A stretch of DNA of 41,281 bases from Anaerolineae bacterium (GCA_019637555.1 JAHBVK010000053.1:1-41281), one strand, 5' to 3'. Positions 32,630 to 41,235 are shown, numbered from the stretch's first letter. Translations and numbers: made by a program. The notes: generated from the letters alone by a model not told the origin.

Positions 32630-34075
32630 ATGAGCGATTCTTTGCATGAAAGTAAGCCTGCACCTGAGTCAGTACCTGCCAAGCGAAGCCTTTCGCGGCG
32701 GCAATTCCTGACCATGGCAGGCGCCGCCGGAGCCGCCCTCGCCGCCGGACTTGTGGATCACAAGGTAGCCTTCGCCCGCCCTGCTAAGCAGGATAAGGTG
32801 CTGCTGCGCGCCATGACTATTGGTAACCCGCAGCGTGCCGAGACGTTTGAGAAAGTGCTCGGCGGATTCCGCGAGGCAAACCCCAACATTAATCTGGAAC
32901 TCGTACCCGTCGCCGCTGCGGAATGGGATGCTTACCTTGCCAAGATCGCTACGATCCTCGCTTCCGGTCAGCAGTTGGACAGCGTGGAAGTAGGCACCGA
33001 AGGTCAGCAGACCTTCTCGGCTGGCGGGATCATCCGTCCGCTAGATGAGCTGGCGACCAACGATGCCGCCGAGATTCAAGATTACTTCAGCGATGTGAAT
33101 CCGGTGTTCATTGAAGGCGTGATGTATCAGGGATCGCTGTACAACCTGCCGAATCTGTGGGCAGCGGCGGGCATCTATTACAACAAGAAGCTGTTCGATC
33201 AGGCGGGGGTTGCTTATCCCGCGGACAACTGGACAGTGGAGGATTTCGCCGCTGCTGCCAGCGCGATCCGTAAACTGGGCGACGACATCTACGGCTTCGC
33301 GTGGGCGAACCGTCACTGGGGTGGTTTCGTGCCGTGGTCGTTCAATAACGGTACGAATGTACTGGCTGAAAAGCACGCCGAAGGTGGCGAATGGCTGTGG
33401 GATAAGTTCTACAGTGGACTCTCCGCCGAAGATCGCGCCAAGCGCGGCGGTGGCTACTACTGGGATGCCTCGACGGCAAATGATCCCGCCAACATCGAAG
33501 CACTGGAGATGCTGCAATCCGAGGCGTTCACCGATGGCATCTCTTACATGAGCGACATCAACTCGGTGCTGTCGGCGTTCGAGACGGGCAAAGTCGGCAT
33601 GATTATCTCGCACCGCGCATGGGTATCACGCTTCAAGGCGGCAGGCTTGACGCCTGATGACTACGACGTGACGTATATGCCGATGTGGAAGACGCAGAAG
33701 CATCAGTACGGCGCAAGTGCATTGGCGATCACGACCCTGAGCGCACAGCCTGACTCGGCGTGGAAGCTGATGAAGTACCTGACCAGCAAGGACGTGCAGT
33801 TTGCCTACGTGTCCGGTGGCGTCCATACGGCGACCCGCCGTTCAGTGATGGCTGATCCGAAGCAGCACGAGGGATTGGGACCCAACAACTGGAAGGCGTT
33901 CTACGGCATGGTCGATGAGACGGATGCCGCGCCGATCCCCGCGCCTGCACAGAACAAGGATTTCACCAACATCTTCACCAAGTACATCGGTTTAGCGATG
34001 GCGAACGAAATGCCCGCTAAAGATGCGCTGGAAGCGATGCACGGCGAACTGAACACCATGCTCGGCGTTTCCTAG
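32630..34075 (+). CDS. Sugar ABC transporter substrate-binding protein (Tat signal)
   Basis: 481 residues, family 1 extracellular solute-binding protein. ATG 32630 has AAGGAG 7 bases upstream; longer frames only read the leader RNA. The N-terminus has a twin-arginine motif (LSRRQFLTMAG) and hydrophobic stretch to about residue 47, so export is folded via Tat. Then the usual features: RAMTIGNPQRAETFEKVLGGF, PNINLELVPV, and YYNKKLFDQAG, LPNLW. It leads the importer operon under the promoter at 32354. Substrate likely an oligosaccharide or sugar derivative; not readable from sequence. Confidence 0.93.
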   Translation: MSDSLHESKPAPESVPAKRSLSRRQFLTMAGAAGAALAAGLVDHKVAFARPAKQDKVLLRAMTIGNPQRAETFEKVLGGFREANPNINLELVPVAAAEWDAYLAKIATILASGQQLDSVEVGTEGQQTFSAGGIIRPLDELATNDAAEIQDYFSDVNPVFIEGVMYQGSLYNLPNLWAAAGIYYNKKLFDQAGVAYPADNWTVEDFAAAASAIRKLGDDIYGFAWANRHWGGFVPWSFNNGTNVLAEKHAEGGEWLWDKFYSGLSAEDRAKRGGGYYWDASTANDPANIEALEMLQSEAFTDGISYMSDINSVLSAFETGKVGMIISHRAWVSRFKAAGLTPDDYDVTYMPMWKTQKHQYGASALAITTLSAQPDSAWKLMKYLTSKDVQFAYVSGGVHTATRRSVMADPKQHEGLGPNNWKAFYGMVDETDAAPIPAPAQNKDFTNIFTKYIGLAMANEMPAKDALEAMHGELNTMLGVS

Positions 34076-34136
34076 GCGGGCGCTGCTCTCCATTACGTCG
34101 CAACATTGCAGGTGGAAACGACGTTTTTGTCACCGT

Positions 34137-34169
34137 GCTAGGGATAAGGGTTATGCTCTTATCCCTAGC
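34137..34169 (+). terminator. Strong hairpin between binding protein and permease genes
   Basis: 12-base perfect stem GCTAGGGATAAG / CTTATCCCTAGC, 9-base loop, 62 bases after the binding protein stop. No T-run follows. It most likely stabilises the upstream mRNA or gives partial termination, as is common between binding protein and permease genes. Confidence 0.55.
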
Positions 34170-34226
34170 TTCGGCGTTACTCTTATCGCCAATATTCCGC
34201 GTTTTTCAGAGTGAGTGGGCTATGTT

Positions 34227-34275
34227 CCCGGCAATGAACTGCCCGGCTGAACGAACGAAGTCCCTACGGGACTCA
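34227..34275 (+). repeat. Family B two-hairpin repeat, copy 2
   Basis: CCCGGCAATGAACTGCCCGG, then GCTGAACGAACGA, then AGTCCC-tac-GGGACT. It is the inverted counterpart of 14092-14140 with few changes; the shared 29-base core is identical. Confidence 0.8.
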
Positions 34276-34369
34276 AGACGCATCCAGCGATGGCTCCTAC
34301 TCACTGAAGTTGAACTAAATTTGTGATTAGAGCATTTGTAAACATAGCGCAGAAAGGCACCCCGTTGTT

Positions 34370-35332
34370 ATGAGTGTTACCTACGCCGAGAAGAGTCAAG
34401 GTGCCGTCAAGCAATCCCCGTCGAAAAATACCCTGAGCATGTCCACGCAGCGGCGTCGGGAAGCAATCGCCGCCTATTTGTTCATCGCGCCCGCCTTCAT
34501 CCTGTTCCTGATCTTCGTGGCGGGTCCGATGCTGTGGTCGATTGGACTCAGCTTTTTTGAATGGAACATCTTCACACCGCCCAAGTTCGTAGCGCTGAAG
34601 AACTTCACCACGTTGTTCAATGACGCCCGCGTGCTTGCCAGCTTCCGCAACTCAACGATTTTCGTGATCGCGGTGGTGGCGCTGGATGTGGTGGTGGCAC
34701 TCGGCTTGGCGGCGCTCTTGCAGCGCAAGATGCCCGCCCCGCTGCGCTATTTCTTCCGCACCACCTTTCTGTTGCCTGTGGTCACGTCGATGGCGGCGAT
34801 TGCCATCGTGCTCAGTTTCATGTTCGATACACAGCTTGGCGTGATCAATTACTATCTCGGTCAGCTTGGCATCGCACCTGTGCGCTGGCTGAACTCCTCG
34901 CAGTGGGCATTGATCTCACTGATCATCGCCACGATCTGGAAAACCTTCGGCTTCGATCTGATCCTGTTCTACGCCGGAATGCAGAACATCCCGCGCCATT
35001 ATTACGAGGCGGCGGCAATCGACGGTGCGAACGGCTGGCAGCAGTTCCGCCATGTGACACTGCCGCAGCTCAGCCCGACCATCTTCTTCGTGGTGGTGAT
35101 CGGCATCATCAGCCATTTGCAGATGTTCGATCAAGCGAACATCATGACCAAAGGCGGTCCCGGTAATGCGTCTACTACCGTTGTGATGGTGATCTGGGAC
35201 AGTTTGGCGTCGCTGAAACTGGGCTACGGATCGAGCATCGCCACCGTGTTCTTCATCATCATTTTGATCCTGACGCTGATCCAGTTCCGCATCAGCCGGC
35301 GCTGGGTGTACTACGAAGGCAAGGAGGACTAG
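34370..35332 (+). CDS. Sugar ABC transporter permease (MalF/UgpA type)
   Basis: 320 residues, six helices after a cytoplasmic N-terminus of about 35 residues. Seen: AAYLFIAPAFILFLIFVAGPMLWSI first helix, and the EAA docking loop YYEAAAIDGANGWQQFRHVTLPQLSPT. A second ATG at 34439 is possible. It lies 294 bases after the binding protein; the gap contains the hairpin and family B repeat. The next permease begins 3 bases after its stop. Confidence 0.94.
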   Translation: MSVTYAEKSQGAVKQSPSKNTLSMSTQRRREAIAAYLFIAPAFILFLIFVAGPMLWSIGLSFFEWNIFTPPKFVALKNFTTLFNDARVLASFRNSTIFVIAVVALDVVVALGLAALLQRKMPAPLRYFFRTTFLLPVVTSMAAIAIVLSFMFDTQLGVINYYLGQLGIAPVRWLNSSQWALISLIIATIWKTFGFDLILFYAGMQNIPRHYYEAAAIDGANGWQQFRHVTLPQLSPTIFFVVVIGIISHLQMFDQANIMTKGGPGNASTTVVMVIWDSLASLKLGYGSSIATVFFIIILILTLIQFRISRRWVYYEGKED

Positions 35333-35335
35333 ACC

Positions 35336-36220
35336 ATGCAGACGGCAATGAAGCCTCCAACGCAAATAACGGCGATCAGCGACGAGCGCGCTTTGCTACA
35401 ACGCCGGATCACCAGCGCCATCGTGATCGTGACGCTGATCTTCGCCAGCCTGATCGTGCTGCTGCCGATCCTGTGGGCGTGGTCAACCTCGCTGCGCCTG
35501 CCCAAAGATTCGTTCGCTATGCCGCCGCAGTGGTTGCCTACCGATTGGCGCTGGCAGAATTACGCCGATGTGTTCGCGCAAGTACCCTTCGGTCAGTACA
35601 TCTTGAACAGCCTGAAGGTGACGATCCTGACCGTCGCGGGGCAGTTGGCGACCTCCACGCTGGCGGCGTATGCTTTCGCACGGTTGCGCTTTCCGGGCAA
35701 GAACATCCTGTTCGTGATGCTGATGTCGGCGCTGATGATCCCGCTGTTCGCTACCATCATCCCGATCTTCGTGATCATCCGTAATTTGGGCTTGGCGGAC
35801 ACGCACGAGGCGTTGATTTTGCCTGCGCTGGTGACACCGTTCGGCATCTTCTTGATGCGGCAGTTCTTCCTGACGATCCCGACGGAATTAGAGGATGCCG
35901 CCAAGCTGGACGGCGCGGGACCATTCAGGATTTTCTGGCACATCTTCCTGCCGCTGGGCTTGCCGGGGATCGCGGTACTCTCCGTGCTTTCCTTCAACAC
36001 GCATTGGAACGAATATTTCCGCCCGCTGATCTTCCTGAACTCGTGGGAAAAGTTCACCATTCCGCTGGGCATCGTCAACCTGATCGGTCCCGCCAGTCAG
36101 GGCAGCACGTATCTGGTGTTGGCAGGTGTGATGATCTCGCTGATCCCCGTGGTTGTGCTGATCCTATTCGCGCAGCGCTATCTGGTGGAAGGGATCATTT
36201 TGACAGGCAGCAAAGGCTAA
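35336..36220 (+). CDS. Sugar ABC transporter permease (MalG/UgpE type)
   Basis: 294 residues, six helices. Seen: EAA loop ELEDAAKLDGAGPFRIFWHIFLPLGLPG and the last helix LIPVVVLILFAQRYLVEGIILTGSKG, which ends as MalG proteins do. AAGGAGG lies 8 bases before the ATG, inside the end of the previous gene. No ATPase gene is in the operon, so a shared MsmK/UgpC-type ATPase elsewhere must power it. Confidence 0.95.
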   Translation: MQTAMKPPTQITAISDERALLQRRITSAIVIVTLIFASLIVLLPILWAWSTSLRLPKDSFAMPPQWLPTDWRWQNYADVFAQVPFGQYILNSLKVTILTVAGQLATSTLAAYAFARLRFPGKNILFVMLMSALMIPLFATIIPIFVIIRNLGLADTHEALILPALVTPFGIFLMRQFFLTIPTELEDAAKLDGAGPFRIFWHIFLPLGLPGIAVLSVLSFNTHWNEYFRPLIFLNSWEKFTIPLGIVNLIGPASQGSTYLVLAGVMISLIPVVVLILFAQRYLVEGIILTGSKG

Positions 36221-36227
36221 GCGAGTC

Positions 36228-37100
36228 GTGGCATTCACTAAACTGTTGGCGGGTGTCTACTGCGCTGATCATCGCGTGGCGGAAGGCAAGAACGGGGTGA
36301 TCTTCGGCAACGCGCGGGCGCTGGTGATCGACGTGGGGACTGATCCCCAAGAAGGCAGCGAACTGGCGACCTTCGTGCAGCAAGCAGGATTCGCGCCGAG
36401 TCGGGTGGTGCTGACGCACGGACACAGCGATCATGTGTTGGGTGGCGCGGCGTTCGAGGGCGCGGAAGTATTCGCTAGCAGCTTGATCCACGATCACATG
36501 CGCCAACATTTGCGCAGATTCGCGGAACGCAAAGGGCTGCACTACGCGGAATTACTGGCGCAGGCGTTGAAACCTACCATCACCTTCAACGACGAACTGA
36601 CGATTGATCTCGGCGGCAAAGTGGTGCGCTTGTTCCCCGCGCCGGGTCACAGTCCTGATGGCATCTGCGCGTATCTGGAGCAAGATCGACTGCTGTTCGC
36701 CAGTGATACCGTCGTGACAGGGATCGTGCCCGCAATCAACGATGGTGATAGCGCCGTTCTGGAAAACTCACTGACAAAGATCAGGCGGATGGAGATCGAG
36801 ATCCTTGTGCCGGGGCATGGCAGCGTGTTGTATGGCAGTGCGGCGATTCAAGAGTGGCTGACGTGGGAGATCGCCTATCTCTCCAGCATCCGATCTGCCA
36901 TTGCTGAGGTACTGGCGGAAAAGCCGAGCGCCGACGATGAGATGATAGCGCTGGCTGCACCGTTCCAACGATTGATCGGCGGACGCTTCCCTAAAGACAG
37001 GCACAACATGGACTCGCGGCATCGCGCCACCGTACTCAAGATCGCGGCGGAAGAACGAGTCCATCAGGGCATCGTGGCGATCAGCGAAGGGCAGGAGTAG
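36228..37100 (+). CDS. MBL-fold metallo-hydrolase
   Basis: 290 residues from GTG, 7 bases after the permease stop. Seen: the metal motif HGHSDH (LTHGHSDHVLGG), a further metal His in PAPGHSPDG, the bridging Asp in FASDTVVTG and the last His in VPGHGS, a full two-metal set, followed by a C-terminal helical extension as in glyoxalase II-like or LACTB2-like proteins. It may open a lactone or other ester made from the imported sugar; this is inference from its place between permeases and a dehydrogenase. Confidence 0.9.
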   Translation: MAFTKLLAGVYCADHRVAEGKNGVIFGNARALVIDVGTDPQEGSELATFVQQAGFAPSRVVLTHGHSDHVLGGAAFEGAEVFASSLIHDHMRQHLRRFAERKGLHYAELLAQALKPTITFNDELTIDLGGKVVRLFPAPGHSPDGICAYLEQDRLLFASDTVVTGIVPAINDGDSAVLENSLTKIRRMEIEILVPGHGSVLYGSAAIQEWLTWEIAYLSSIRSAIAEVLAEKPSADDEMIALAAPFQRLIGGRFPKDRHNMDSRHRATVLKIAAEERVHQGIVAISEGQE

Positions 37101-37105
37101 CGGCG

Positions 37106-38146
37106 ATGCTGCGCGTGGCGATCATTGGCGTTGGTTGGGCGGGTGAACGGCAGATTCAAGCGATCGGCGAGTTGAATCGCAAAATTAGCGTGCAGTGCAT
37201 CATGGATAACGATGCCGAATTTTTGCGCGCTAAAGCGGCTGAGTTGGGGATCGAACGCACCTATGCGGAGTACAGCGCGGCGCTGAACGATCCTGAGGTG
37301 GATGCGGTATCGATCTGCACACCGCACGGCTTACACTGCGAGATGGCGCTGCAGGCGATTGCCGCTGGTAAGCATGTGCTGGTGGAGAAGCCTATCGCGC
37401 TGACGGTAGAGGACGCCACCCGAATGATCGAAGCGGCGGAGGAAGCGGGAGTCAAGCTGTACGTGGCGGAGAACCTCGCTTACGCACCATTGGCGCATTT
37501 CCTACGCGGGATCGTGGCGACTGGTGAACATATCGGGGAACTGGTCGGCGCATCGTTGGAAGCCGGATTCCGTGCGCCGAACTTCGGTTACGCGGGGCGG
37601 CGGGCGTGGCTGACCGAACCGCAGCACGGTGGTACAGGCACATGGATGCTGCACGGCATTCACACGATGGCGCAGTTACGCTATATATTTGGTGAAGTGG
37701 AGACGGTCTATCTGCAGGAGCATCGCGCCGCCTCGTTCCAGCGTCCCGACATCGAAGGCACGATGAGTGGGTTGTTGACGCTGCGGAGTGGTTTGCACAT
37801 TCGCATCTTGCAGACTTGCGAAGTGCCATTCGGACAGCAGCAGCGGCTCGGTGGATATACCGTTTACGGCGACTGCGGAGCGATCCGTGCGAATAACTTC
37901 GGGTATGAGGTATTCAGCTATGAGGGCGATGGTGCGGCTGCCCCTACGTGGAATGACTATCCGAAGCCAGCGTTGAGCGAGTACGCACAGGAGATCGAGG
38001 CATTCGCGGATTACGTGGCAGGCGATGATTCCGCGCCAACCAGTGGTCGCAGCGAGCGGCGCAGCTTAGCGATTGTGCAGGCGGGCTACGAATCGATGCG
38101 GACGGGCGCGGCGGTGAAGTTGAGCGAGCGGTTCGGGGAGATGTAG
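37106..38146 (+). CDS. Gfo/Idh/MocA-family NAD(P)-dependent oxidoreductase
   Basis: 346 residues. N-terminal Rossmann fold with GVGWAGERQ (GxGxxG-type) and the family motif EKPIA in HVLVEKPIALT; C-terminal alpha/beta substrate domain. Such enzymes oxidise or reduce inositols, sugars and their amino or acid forms. GGAG lies 8 bases before the ATG. It is the last gene of the importer operon, where it would act on the imported sugar; the MBL gene ends 5 bases upstream. Confidence 0.93.
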   Translation: MLRVAIIGVGWAGERQIQAIGELNRKISVQCIMDNDAEFLRAKAAELGIERTYAEYSAALNDPEVDAVSICTPHGLHCEMALQAIAAGKHVLVEKPIALTVEDATRMIEAAEEAGVKLYVAENLAYAPLAHFLRGIVATGEHIGELVGASLEAGFRAPNFGYAGRRAWLTEPQHGGTGTWMLHGIHTMAQLRYIFGEVETVYLQEHRAASFQRPDIEGTMSGLLTLRSGLHIRILQTCEVPFGQQQRLGGYTVYGDCGAIRANNFGYEVFSYEGDGAAAPTWNDYPKPALSEYAQEIEAFADYVAGDDSAPTSGRSERRSLAIVQAGYESMRTGAAVKLSERFGEM

Positions 38147-38176
38147 CGGGTGGTAGAGTAGCAAGTTACCAGTAGA

Positions 38177-38229
38177 CCAGAGGTTGAAACCTCTGGCTAC
38201 AAAACCTTTGAAACCCACTGAAGTGGGTT
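38177..38229. repeat. Family C palindromes behind the oxidoreductase gene
   Basis: CCAGAGGTT-ga-AACCTCTGG (38177-38196, flanked by GTAGA and CTAC) and AACCCACT-ga-AGTGGGTT (38212-38229). Both keep the GGTT/AACC core. Confidence 0.8.
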
Positions 38230-38271
38230 AAGACTGTGCAACCATCTTGAGGAGTTATGAAAGAGTTCAGA

Positions 38272-38359
38272 GGGTAGGTTTGGAAACCTACCCCTACAGT
38301 CAAGATATGATGGGGACAACCCCGATAAGACGCGGTAGGGGTGGGTTTCTAACCCACCC
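38272..38359. repeat. Family C composite palindrome pair, copy 2
   Basis: GGGTAGGTTT-gg-AAACCTACCC (38272-38293) and GGGTGGGTT-tct-AACCCACCC (38339-38359), joined by CCTAC...GGTAGG around a spacer unlike that of copy 1. It is copy 1 (25226-25305) in inverted orientation with the same outer ends (AGAGGG and CCCAGTTA). Nothing else is seen in the gap before 38422. Confidence 0.85.
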
Positions 38360-38421
38360 AGTTAGAAAAGCTATAGAGTTCGTCTGCTTAAATAGTTATT
38401 TTGAGAATAGAGGATATTGTT

Positions 38422-40032
38422 TTGAGCACAAGAGCAGCCCCTCCACGATTGAGATTTCAACCTGATGTCGCTAGTGCGATCCTGCGCGGTGTGGAGCAGA
38501 TAGTGACGCCGATCCGCGCTACGCTGGGACCAATCGCGCGGCAGGTGGCGGTGGAGTCGGAGTTCGCGGGCGGTGCGCCGGAAGTGCTGGACAGCGGCGG
38601 CGTGATCGCGCGGCGGATCGTACAGTTGGGAGATCGGCAGGCGGATGCGGGCGCGATGCTGCTGCGGGGCTTAGTCTGCGGCTTGCAGGATCAGATCGGG
38701 GATGGCACGGCGACGGCGGCGGTGATCTTCGAGAGTGTGCTGCGACAGGGAATCAAGATGATCGCGGCAGGCTCCAATCCGATGCTGCTGCGAAATGCGC
38801 TGGAAGCCAAGTTACCGCTGATCATGGACGCGCTGAGGCGATCCAGTTTCGGGGTGAGCGAGGAGCAGCAGTTAGCGCAGTTGGCGGAATCTGCCTGTCA
38901 CGATGCGGAGATCGCGGGGCAGTTAGCGCAGATCATGACCGTAATCGGGGAATACGGGCGCGTCGATGTGCGGCGCAGCTACAGCCGCGAACTGCGTCAC
39001 GATTTGGTTCAGGGGACGTATTGGAAAGCGGGTGTCGCCAGTCCGCATTTTCTCAGCGGCGTGACCGAGATCATGCTGGAGGATCCGGCGATCCTGATCA
39101 CCGATCTGGAAGTGCAGACGCCACAGCAGCTACTGCCCGCGTTGGAGGCGGCGTTATTGGCTGGCTACCGCGCGATGGTGATCATGGCGGCGAAATGCTC
39201 CGACGAAGTGATCGGCTTTCTGGTGGCGAACCTCCATGCCGGACATTTCCGCACGGTAGCGGTGAAAGCGCCTGATGAAGTGTTGACTCGTCCCGATGCG
39301 TTAGAGGATTTGGCGACGCTGACGGGCGGGCGCTTGATCTTAGGCGCAGTGGGCGATTCGCTGGCGACGGTGACGGCGGCGGATCTGGGATCGGCGCGGC
39401 AGGTGTATGTGGACAACGATCACCTCGGCGTGATCGAGGGGAACAGCGATGCCGAACTGCGCGATCAACGCGAACAGATGCTTTTGCACGCTTATGAATG
39501 TGCCGAGGATGAGCAGCGGCGGGCGCAGTTGTTAGAGCGATTGGGGCGCTACGTCGAGGGATCGGCAACGCTGTGGATCGGCGGCGTGACGGAACGGCAG
39601 ATCGACGCACGCAAGGAGCAGGCGGAACGGGCGTTGCGCTGTCTGCGGAGCGCCATGCGCGAAGGCGTGGTGGCGGGTGGTGGCGCGGCGCTGCTGAATT
39701 TGCGACAGGCGATTCAGACAACGGATCACGAGAGCGTCGAGGAACGTGCCGCCACGACGATCCTGCGGGAAGCGTTAGCCGCGCCGTTCCGCGCCATCGT
39801 CAGCAACGCGGGCTACGATCCGAGCGCGGTGATAGCTGAGATGGGCGAGGAGTGCGCCGGATTTGATGTGCGGACGGGAAAGCGTGTCAACGTCGTTGAG
39901 GCGGGAATCCTCGATCCGGCGGCGGTGATCAAGGCGGTGGTACGCAGCAGCATCAGCAGCGCGGCGCTGGCGCTGACCATCGAGGTGATCGTGCATCGCC
40001 CGAAGCAGCAAGCACAGATCGCGCCGGAATAG
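38422..40032 (+). CDS. Divergent GroEL-like chaperonin with altered ATPase site
   Basis: 537 residues from TTG 38422 (GAGGA 7 bases upstream); a TTG at 38401 is also in frame. The whole length aligns with GroEL: TLGP, GDGTATAA, AAGSNPM, DLATLTGG, GVVAGGGAA, SNAGYDPS and GILDPAAV. Of the three ATP-site Asp of E. coli GroEL, D87 is kept (Asp94 in GDGT), D52 is Ser58 (or shifted to Asp57), and D398 is Arg403, in an ungapped stretch (AERALRCLRSAMREG against VEDALHATRAAVEEG). The C-terminal Gly-Gly-Met tail is absent and no groES is adjacent. It may be a holdase, a subunit of mixed rings, or without ATPase. Confidence 0.9.
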   Translation: MSTRAAPPRLRFQPDVASAILRGVEQIVTPIRATLGPIARQVAVESEFAGGAPEVLDSGGVIARRIVQLGDRQADAGAMLLRGLVCGLQDQIGDGTATAAVIFESVLRQGIKMIAAGSNPMLLRNALEAKLPLIMDALRRSSFGVSEEQQLAQLAESACHDAEIAGQLAQIMTVIGEYGRVDVRRSYSRELRHDLVQGTYWKAGVASPHFLSGVTEIMLEDPAILITDLEVQTPQQLLPALEAALLAGYRAMVIMAAKCSDEVIGFLVANLHAGHFRTVAVKAPDEVLTRPDALEDLATLTGGRLILGAVGDSLATVTAADLGSARQVYVDNDHLGVIEGNSDAELRDQREQMLLHAYECAEDEQRRAQLLERLGRYVEGSATLWIGGVTERQIDARKEQAERALRCLRSAMREGVVAGGGAALLNLRQAIQTTDHESVEERAATTILREALAAPFRAIVSNAGYDPSAVIAEMGEECAGFDVRTGKRVNVVEAGILDPAAVIKAVVRSSISSAALALTIEVIVHRPKQQAQIAPE

Positions 40033-40034
40033 CG

Positions 40035-40061
40035 CCCATTAAAAGCCATTTTTTTAATGGG
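40035..40061 (+). terminator. Terminator-like hairpin after the GroEL-like gene
   Basis: Stem CCCATTAAAA / TTTTAATGGG with a 7-base loop, starting 2 bases after the stop codon. Confidence 0.55.
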
Positions 40062-40080
40062 AAAAATGGGCGAAAAATGG
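40045..40080 (-). repeat. Family D AT-rich element, copy 2
   Basis: On the minus strand it matches 15935-15970 at 30 of 36 bases, including CCATTAAAAAAATGGC. As in copy 1, it lies at the 3' end of a gene in the same relative sense. The remaining gap to 40256 shows only a hairpin CGCGCT-aaagc-AGCGCG (about 40203-40219). Confidence 0.65.
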
Positions 40081-40256
40081 GTTATGGTAGGCGACATTTT
40101 GAATTTGGTTTGATTGCGCCAAACTAACGTCGTTTGTCCCGTAATGGTGATATTCAAGCGTGACAAATGACAAAAGCAGGGGGTTCGTGGTACAACAACA
40201 GCCGCGCTAAAGCAGCGCGAAGCCTGATCAGCTACCAGATCGCATGGACATGAAGC

Positions 40257-41024
40257 ATGATCGACAAACGTTCTTCCGTGCCGCTATATGTGCAGATTCA
40301 AAATCTACTGGCGGAGCAAATCCGCGCGGGCGAGTTGCAGTCGGGACATCAAGTGCCCTCGGAAACCGAGATCGCCACGCAGCATAACATCAGCCGGATG
40401 ACGGCACGCAAGGCGCTGGAGTCGCTGGTCGCCAAGGGGATTCTGTATCGGCGCAAGGGCAAGGGGACGTATGTTGCCGAGCATGTGATGGCATATGGCA
40501 TGTCCACGATCCTGAGTTTCAGCGGCACCTTCAGCGCACGCGGACATCAGGTGACTACGAAGGTACTGTCCAGCGCGGTGATTCCAGCGTCGGATTATAT
40601 TCGAGAGAGTCTGCACCTCGCGCCGTTCACGCAGATGATCGTGATCCGGCGGCTGCGCCTTGTCGATGACGTGCCCGCCGCGATCCACACCTCGTATCTG
40701 GATCACCGCATCTTCGCGCCGATCTTGGAGATGGATTTGAGCAAAGAGTCGCTGCTGGAAGCGATTCAGGAGACGCTCGGTTTGCCCGTCGCCTACAGCC
40801 GCGACTCGGTGCAGGCGGTGCTGCCGAATCGGGAAGAAGCGGAACTACTGGGCAGCGCGCCCAACGATCCAGCGTTGGAGGTGGAGGGCGTGGCGTATGC
40901 CGAGGGCGGTCAGCCGATCCGCTTGACGCGGGGGTTGTATCGCGGCGATCTGTTCAAGCTGACGGTGACGAATACCGCGACTCAGCCCGCCTCGTTGAAT
41001 ATGGTGTCGGATTCGGCGGGGTGA
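40257..41024 (+). CDS. GntR-family regulator, HutC/UTRA subfamily
   Basis: 255 residues. N-terminal winged helix (PLYVQIQNLLAEQIRAGEL, PSETEIATQHNISRMTARKALESLVAKGIL, RKGKGTYVAE) and a UTRA ligand domain (about 85-245: LSFSGTFSARGHQVTTKVLSS, VIRRLRLVDDVPAAIHTSYL). UTRA regulators such as TreR, NagR and HutC bind sugar phosphates or similar effectors and usually repress. The HutC-type site at 32391-32404 in front of the sugar importer is the best target seen. No such palindrome precedes this gene itself. No strong ribosome site is seen. Confidence 0.94.
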   Translation: MIDKRSSVPLYVQIQNLLAEQIRAGELQSGHQVPSETEIATQHNISRMTARKALESLVAKGILYRRKGKGTYVAEHVMAYGMSTILSFSGTFSARGHQVTTKVLSSAVIPASDYIRESLHLAPFTQMIVIRRLRLVDDVPAAIHTSYLDHRIFAPILEMDLSKESLLEAIQETLGLPVAYSRDSVQAVLPNREEAELLGSAPNDPALEVEGVAYAEGGQPIRLTRGLYRGDLFKLTVTNTATQPASLNMVSDSAG

Positions 41025-41101
41025 GGAAAGGGATGGAGGATGCTGCAATCAACGGGCGCTACAAGGCTTGTCCGGAGTTTATTTATCTGCTTGCCGCCGA
41101 C

Positions 41102-41235
41102 GCATGGGGTTCAAAACCCCATGCTACAACACTCTAGAAACCCTCTTAAGAGGGTTCAGCAAAGGTCAGGTTTTGCTCCTAACCCACTTCAGTGGGTTTA
41201 CCAAAGTATTGTAGCCGGAGGTTTTCAACCTCCGG
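41102..41235. repeat. Family C palindrome cluster at the window end
   Basis: Four palindromes: GCATGGGGTT-caa-AACCCCATGC (41102-41124), AACCCTCTTAAGAGGGTT (41139-41156), AACCCACT-tc-AGTGGGTT (41181-41198) and CCGGAGGTT-ttc-AACCTCCGG (41215-41235, flanked by GTAG and CTAC). No gene is seen in 41025-41281. Confidence 0.85.

Noticed and set aside
34138..34154. I-SceI-like homing site (TAGGGATAAGGG)
   Set aside because: Only the first nine bases match; they are part of a hairpin arm, and no homing endonuclease gene is near.
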